Below, one piece after another: positions 59,680 through 64,000 of a DNA stretch of 64,000 bases. Below the pieces are notes generated by a model. The model was not told where the DNA came from, did no database searches, and saw only the letters and a list, made by a program, of their open reading frames with translations. The position numbers were made by a program, and so were the translations under genes. How positions within the stretch are numbered: the first letter of the stretch is position 1; each line of letters starts with the position of its first letter. This stretch comes from Mucor racemosus (lineage: Eukaryota > Mucoromycota > Mucoromycetes > Mucorales > Mucoraceae): assembly GCA_027405735.1 (NCBI GenBank), contig JAPEHQ010000015.1:496001-560000 (forward strand), given 5' to 3'.

Positions 59680-60610
59680 TCTCATACTAAACATTTTTTG
59701 AGTGTTGATGTTTCAGAATTTTACAGGTATATATTTTACTATTTCACTATTTCACTGCTAAAAATTAAAAACTTGAGGCTTCATACCTCTGCAGCAAATT
59801 AAGTTATGCTAACACTTTTTAATAATAAAACTTAATTGTTTTGAAATACCCCATAACATATTTTAGTATGAAAAACTTTTGAACATTTTTATTATTTTTC
59901 ATTTTTTTGACATTTCTGTAGCAGATTTCAAAATATCCGTTAAATTGAGAAGCACTATTTTTACATCCATGTCATTAATCTTGTTAAGCTCTCTTGGACA
60001 CAATTTAGTTCTTTTTAAAATATTGATTTTTCGTGGAGATATCTTCAAAAATGTGTAAAAAGAGACACCTTCGTTTCTAGCTCCAATTTTTCCCTTGTAT
60101 ACCCTTATCCCAAATTCTGAATTTGAAAAAAAATTGACAAAAATATCGTTTCCTCTACGAAAAATGAATCTAAACGGCTTATCAATAGCTCAATCAATAG
60201 ATTATTTGGTTGCGCATACTATCCGTTACTTATATTTAAAATATGCTTATGAAAAGTGATGTGTATATTTAAAAAACCTCCAAAATGTTAATTACATTTT
60301 GCGCAAAATTTAATGTAAAACATTTATTTAAATTTTATTTTGATAAATGCAGAATTTGAAACTCTACAAGAATCATTTAATATGCTAGATCTACTTATTT
60401 TGCGGTTCATGAGCTATTAAACGATTTTGTTTTTTGAATCATTTTCTGATCGATTTCACAAAACATTTTGGAACCCCGCTACTATAGGTTTTAAGCTGTA
60501 ATATAACTATTATTTTGATTATCTCGACAAAAAATCAATATTTTTTTGCCGAAACAAAAAACAGGGAGTATAATTAAATTGGATCTATCTTTTGAACACA
60601 AAAAATTAAT
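59680..60610 (-). repeat. Dispersed non-coding repeat family, copy C (inverted)
   Basis: Reverse complement match to copy A along most of its length. From left to right it runs CACTGCTAAAAATTAAAAACT, CTTCATACCTC, TTTTTCGTGGAGATATC, CCCTTGTATACCCTTAT, CCTCTACGAAAAATG and finally the AAAAATCAATA palindrome region. It is the second-longest copy. Confidence 0.8.
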
Positions 60611-61766
60611 ACCTGGACTATTTTATCCAAGTTTTATAATCAATTTTAGGTCAATACGCCTTTAGTCTAGAAATAACTTTTTATATTGGGACAGGTATCA
60701 ATGGACACGTTTGGAGGAAAGGTATATCGCTTTAAATCTGTCAATTTCAATATTTCAATAATTTGATCCGTTGCATCTCTTTGATCTACGAAACATTACG
60801 TGATGCGTGATGCTCCTAATTCATATAAACACCAATAATTAATGTAGATCAATGAAAATCAATGAATTTATCTGTGCCTTTTCTTCCTTTATATTTATAA
60901 CTTCAATTCCAATAAAAGTATCTTCATTACATATTTATAATTGCTTTACTGTATACTTATAACAAACTGTTGTATAACTCGATATAATCAATCACATAGT
61001 AGCAATTACAATTAGCAGCAGAAATCTCCCTCTCTCTTCAATTACAGAATCAAAATCGACTTTATAACATCCATATTATATATCCCGGTTAACAACCACT
61101 TGATTTATTACACCAATATTGGGCGAAAAATTACAAATTCTGCTGAGAATTACCTTAAACCTGACATTATGTTAAAAAGCCAAGGAATATTATTATAATC
61201 AAGCGTTGGCGCACATTCTTTTAGAAACACAGAAAAATTTATTTATTCATGACAAGTAGACACCAATTTTGACCTTGTATCATAAGGTTCTGAGAAATTA
61301 GATTTTCCATTTAAAATTACAAAAATAATCTGTGTATGCATGCATAATATTTCATTTGTTATTATCATATGACGTTAGAAGCATTTGATCCAAAATCTAA
61401 CTAATTATCAGCTGATGTCTATCCCAACAAGTAGGATGATTTCTTATTAAATGATGTTAATTAAGCGTTGCCAGAGGTGCATTATGTTATTTATCCCGTT
61501 CATTTTTAATAATATACTATTTTATATAATAAGGTCAAGCTACTACAAGTAGATCAGCCAGTGAGACTGTACTTCTGCCAAGACTTGAACTGATGCGTCT
61601 TACGCTATCCTTTATAAATCGACCTTCTTCAAGTTGATGTACATACTTTTCAGTAGCCTATTTTTGTCATAATCATAAGTAACAAAGGTTTCATTATATT
61701 TTTACCATTTTGCTTTGAATATTTCATTCATTATAAAGTGTAAAGATTGTTTCATCAGGTCTGATT

Positions 61767-62017
61767 CAATGTGATTGTGCCAAGAAAGGTGTATTGCTTT
61801 GTGATATATACAGCTCTATGACCGTATATATAACTGATGTATATTTAATATTCAAGCATCTAAAACTTGATGGCTTTTGTTGTGTCGATCTAACCGAGAT
61901 AAAAATAGATGATAACAAGTTGTATTCAATGCCACCTTTCGCAGCAAGAAATCTTTCGGAGGTTCGCTTGTTAAAGGTAGAATACTACGGCACATTGCAT
62001 CTAGACAAAATTAAGTG
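61767..62017 (+). pseudogene. Possible protein-coding fragment
   Basis: The frame reads IQCDCAKKGVLLCDIYSS, then VYLIFKHLKLDGFCCVDLTE and PPFAARNLSEVRLLKVEYYG. It has balanced, protein-like composition unlike its AT-rich surroundings. It ends in a stop at 62015-62017, has no clear start, and matches no family I can name. It may be a remnant of a transposon or repeated gene. Confidence 0.35.
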
Positions 62018-62396
62018 ATTTAACGACAATCAATACTACAAAAAGTACATGAAATGAATTTTTATTTAATAACATGTTTGAAACTAATTTATGAGGCACG
62101 TGTGTGTGCACATACACATATATAGCCCAAGCACACACAAATATACTACATTCATGTGTACACAAGGCAGGCGGTAGGAACGTTTCACACACAACAACAA
62201 TATTAAAATATATATTAATTTTTGGGCTTTTTCATTTTTTCTCTCTTTTCTTTTTCTTTCTCTTCAGTTTGTATCATAAAAAAAAAAAAAAAAAAAAATC
62301 CCCTCCCCTCCCGTGTGTATATTCTTTCTCTTTTTCTGTCTTTTGCCAACAAAAAAATGAACATTGTATTATTTCTTTAAAAATCAGCAGCAACAA

Positions 62397-62404
62397 CGAC
62401 AACC

Positions 62405-62437
<33 letters not shown>

Positions 62438-62452
62438 GCAACAACAACAACA
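62397..62452. repeat. CAA microsatellite in the kinase leader
   Basis: An almost pure CAA run interrupted by CAG, lying about 230 bp upstream of the kinase ATG, probably in its promoter or 5' leader. Confidence 0.8.
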
Positions 62453-62678
62453 TTAACAACATTAATCGTATGAAAATATAAAGAAACCAACATAATCATT
62501 TCATTGAATAAATCCATTTTATAATTATATATCCCCTTTTTTCCCTTCAATTATACTTTATATATCTCCTTAAAGAATTACAAATCCCCCCCCCGCTTCA
62601 ACAACCACATCGCTTAACTTTATCTCTCTTCAACCATATCTTATCTCCCGGCTAAATTTCAAGAAAATCCTCCCAAAA

Positions 62679-63809
62679 ATGACCTCAGAAGATATCTGGA
62701 ATCAAGTATCGGAAACTATGATTGACAAATTAATCGATGACAAATATCAACTCGTGGAAGAACTTGGTCGTGGTTCTTATGGCTGCCTATTCTTGGGTCA
62801 ATCATTGGAAACAAATGAATATGTTGCTGTTAAAATACTCTGTAAAAAGGGCCTCGACAAATCACAATTAGATTTACAACAGTTGGAGATTGATATTCAA
62901 CAAAGCCTTCAACATGCTCATTTACTCGGCCTCAATCAGGTGATTCAGGAATCTGATTTTGTATATATGATTATGGAGTTATGTGATCAAGGCGATTTAT
63001 TTGAATACGTAGTACAACACCCTTATGATGTAAATTGTCATGTTATATTTTTACAAGTATTGGAAGCAATTGAATACATGCATCAACACAACCTCTATCA
63101 TCGTGATATTAAATTGGAGAACATTTTATTGCAAAAAGAAGATTTCGTCAAAGTAGCAGATTTCGGTTTAGCAACTAAAGAAAGATATTCATTAGAATTT
63201 GGATGTGGTTCAACTACTTATTTAGGACCTGAACATTTCGGTGCTGATGATGAATCTGAGATATTAGATCAAGAAGAATTCGAACCTTACGATGCTGCTG
63301 CTTCTGATATTTGGTCATTAGGAATATTATTGTTAGCTTTATTGTTTGGCAGAAATCCATGGCAAGAAGCAACTGAAATGGATATTGCTTTTACTGAATT
63401 CAAAAAAGATCCCATGTCATTATTACAATTATTCCCAGATCTTAGTCCAGAATGTATGCAGTTCTTACAAAAAGTGCTTGCCATTGACCCCAAACAAAGA
63501 GTATCTATTAGTGAAATGAAGACATTATTCAGTGAATTGAATAACTTGACTATTGATCAACAAGAAGATGATGAAGATGAGATCATATCATCGCCAGTAG
63601 ATATTCACACTGTACAACACAAGACCAATAAGGCAAGTTATGACTCTGCCATTTTCAGTCAAGAAGATGGTGGTAGTTGGTCAGACATGGTCGAGGAAGA
63701 TTTATTATGTGTGATTGAAGATGATTTTGAACATATTACTTTTGATTCAACTGAAGAAGAACAAGAGTTGTTTATTCATGATCAAGAAAAGGAATCTTGG
63801 TGGTTGTAA
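62679..63809 (+). CDS. Ran1/Ksp1-like serine/threonine kinase
   Basis: This is a single-exon ORF of 376 residues. The kinase domain spans about 23-285, with the glycine loop GRGSYG (30-35), the VAVK lysine K52, the catalytic loop YHRDIKLEN (D143), DFGLAT (D161), and CGSTTYLGPEHF in the activation segment. Then comes DIWSLGILLLALLFGRNPW. The pattern (helix D LCDQGDLFEYV, GPE in place of APE, and ALLFGRNPW) fits the fungal Ran1/Pat1, Ksp1 and Sks1 group, which act in nutrient and meiosis control. The C-terminal 90 residues are acidic and disordered (DEDEIISSPVD, EEDLLCVIEDDFE). All catalytic residues are present. The absence of introns stands out beside its neighbours. Confidence 0.9.
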   Translation: MTSEDIWNQVSETMIDKLIDDKYQLVEELGRGSYGCLFLGQSLETNEYVAVKILCKKGLDKSQLDLQQLEIDIQQSLQHAHLLGLNQVIQESDFVYMIMELCDQGDLFEYVVQHPYDVNCHVIFLQVLEAIEYMHQHNLYHRDIKLENILLQKEDFVKVADFGLATKERYSLEFGCGSTTYLGPEHFGADDESEILDQEEFEPYDAAASDIWSLGILLLALLFGRNPWQEATEMDIAFTEFKKDPMSLLQLFPDLSPECMQFLQKVLAIDPKQRVSISEMKTLFSELNNLTIDQQEDDEDEIISSPVDIHTVQHKTNKASYDSAIFSQEDGGSWSDMVEEDLLCVIEDDFEHITFDSTEEEQELFIHDQEKESWWL

Positions 63810-64000
63810 TTTTAAATAAAATTGCTACATTTCTTTCTCAAATTATCAATGTTTTAAGGATTTTTTTTTAGTATTTTCAAATTAGGATTATCAAATAAAA
63901 TCTATTGAATTCAACGTTTGACACGTTTGGTGTCTTCTCCTATTTTTTCTTGTCAACATGATCAGCTATTTTTACCCAGGATCGTATATTGATCTCAATA
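63810..64000. other. 3' flank to the window edge
   Basis: It contains AATAAA signals at about 63815 and 63894, the likely polyadenylation region of the kinase gene. I see nothing else. Confidence 0.4.

Larger units (their letters stand above)
58143..62678. other. Long gene-poor stretch upstream of the kinase
   Basis: About 4.5 kb holding the inverted copy C of the dispersed repeat (59680-60610). A possible protein-derived fragment lies at 61767-62017. The likely kinase leader carries a CAA microsatellite and C-rich patches (62397-62600). No intact gene is supported. Confidence 0.5.

Noticed and set aside
62104..62481. 125-residue open frame ending in poly-Asn
   Set aside because: It is made of poly-Lys, poly-Phe and poly-Asn from A-runs and the CAA microsatellite. 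It has no family-like segment and is better read as the kinase leader.

Overview
This window looks like nuclear DNA of an early-diverging fungus, most likely Mucoromycota (Mucorales type). It is AT-rich. Genes are split by many short GT-AG introns, mostly 50-130 bp, and the intergenic DNA is long and repeat-laden. The protein set is eukaryotic and fungal: COPI epsilon, ESCRT-III Vps20, a POT peptide transporter, translin-associated factor X, tricalbin, a PAK kinase, a Zn2Cys6 regulator, a VTC polyphosphate polymerase subunit, a bHLH factor and a Ran1-like kinase. The standard genetic code fits every gene. I saw no rRNA, tRNA or CRISPR, and no bacterial-style operons. The organism call is inference from gene content; I could not run a search.

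Layout. Positions 1-4400 hold one unrecognised three-exon gene, then repeat-rich non-coding DNA. Positions 4413-12070 are a compact housekeeping block: a small secreted protein (-), COPE (+), VPS20 (+), a POT transporter (+) with a 6-nt microexon and an in-frame TGA, and TSNAX (-). Positions 12071-21359 are a repeat island. It contains a duplicated and decayed dynein intermediate chain exon, two nested solo-LTR-like insertions with TG...CA ends, a MITE-like family of about 230-260 bp, and two copies of a block of about 600 bp that are far more alike than the DNA around them. Positions 21360-30387 hold tricalbin and a CRIB-containing PAK kinase. Positions 30631-31980 hold an unrecognised gene whose last intron does not close in frame. 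Positions 31981-37437 are gene-poor and carry a perfect 9-bp x10 tandem repeat and more repeat fragments.

Positions 37438-49864 carry minus-strand genes: a Zn2Cys6 transcription factor, two unrecognised low-complexity proteins and a VTC subunit. A frameshifted transposon-type gene remnant on the plus strand (40334-41193) lies among them. Positions 53044-63809 hold a Gln/Ser-rich bHLH factor, a small Cys-rich secreted protein, a multi-pass membrane protein and a Ran1/Ksp1-like kinase.

The genes share no single pathway. Several act in membrane traffic and contact (COPE, Vps20, tricalbin), nutrient handling (POT, VTC) and signalling (PAK, Ran1-like). The most unusual content is the 14.1-19.6 kb repeat island, a dispersed non-coding repeat family present in several places and both orientations, and the POT gene with its microexon and stop codon.
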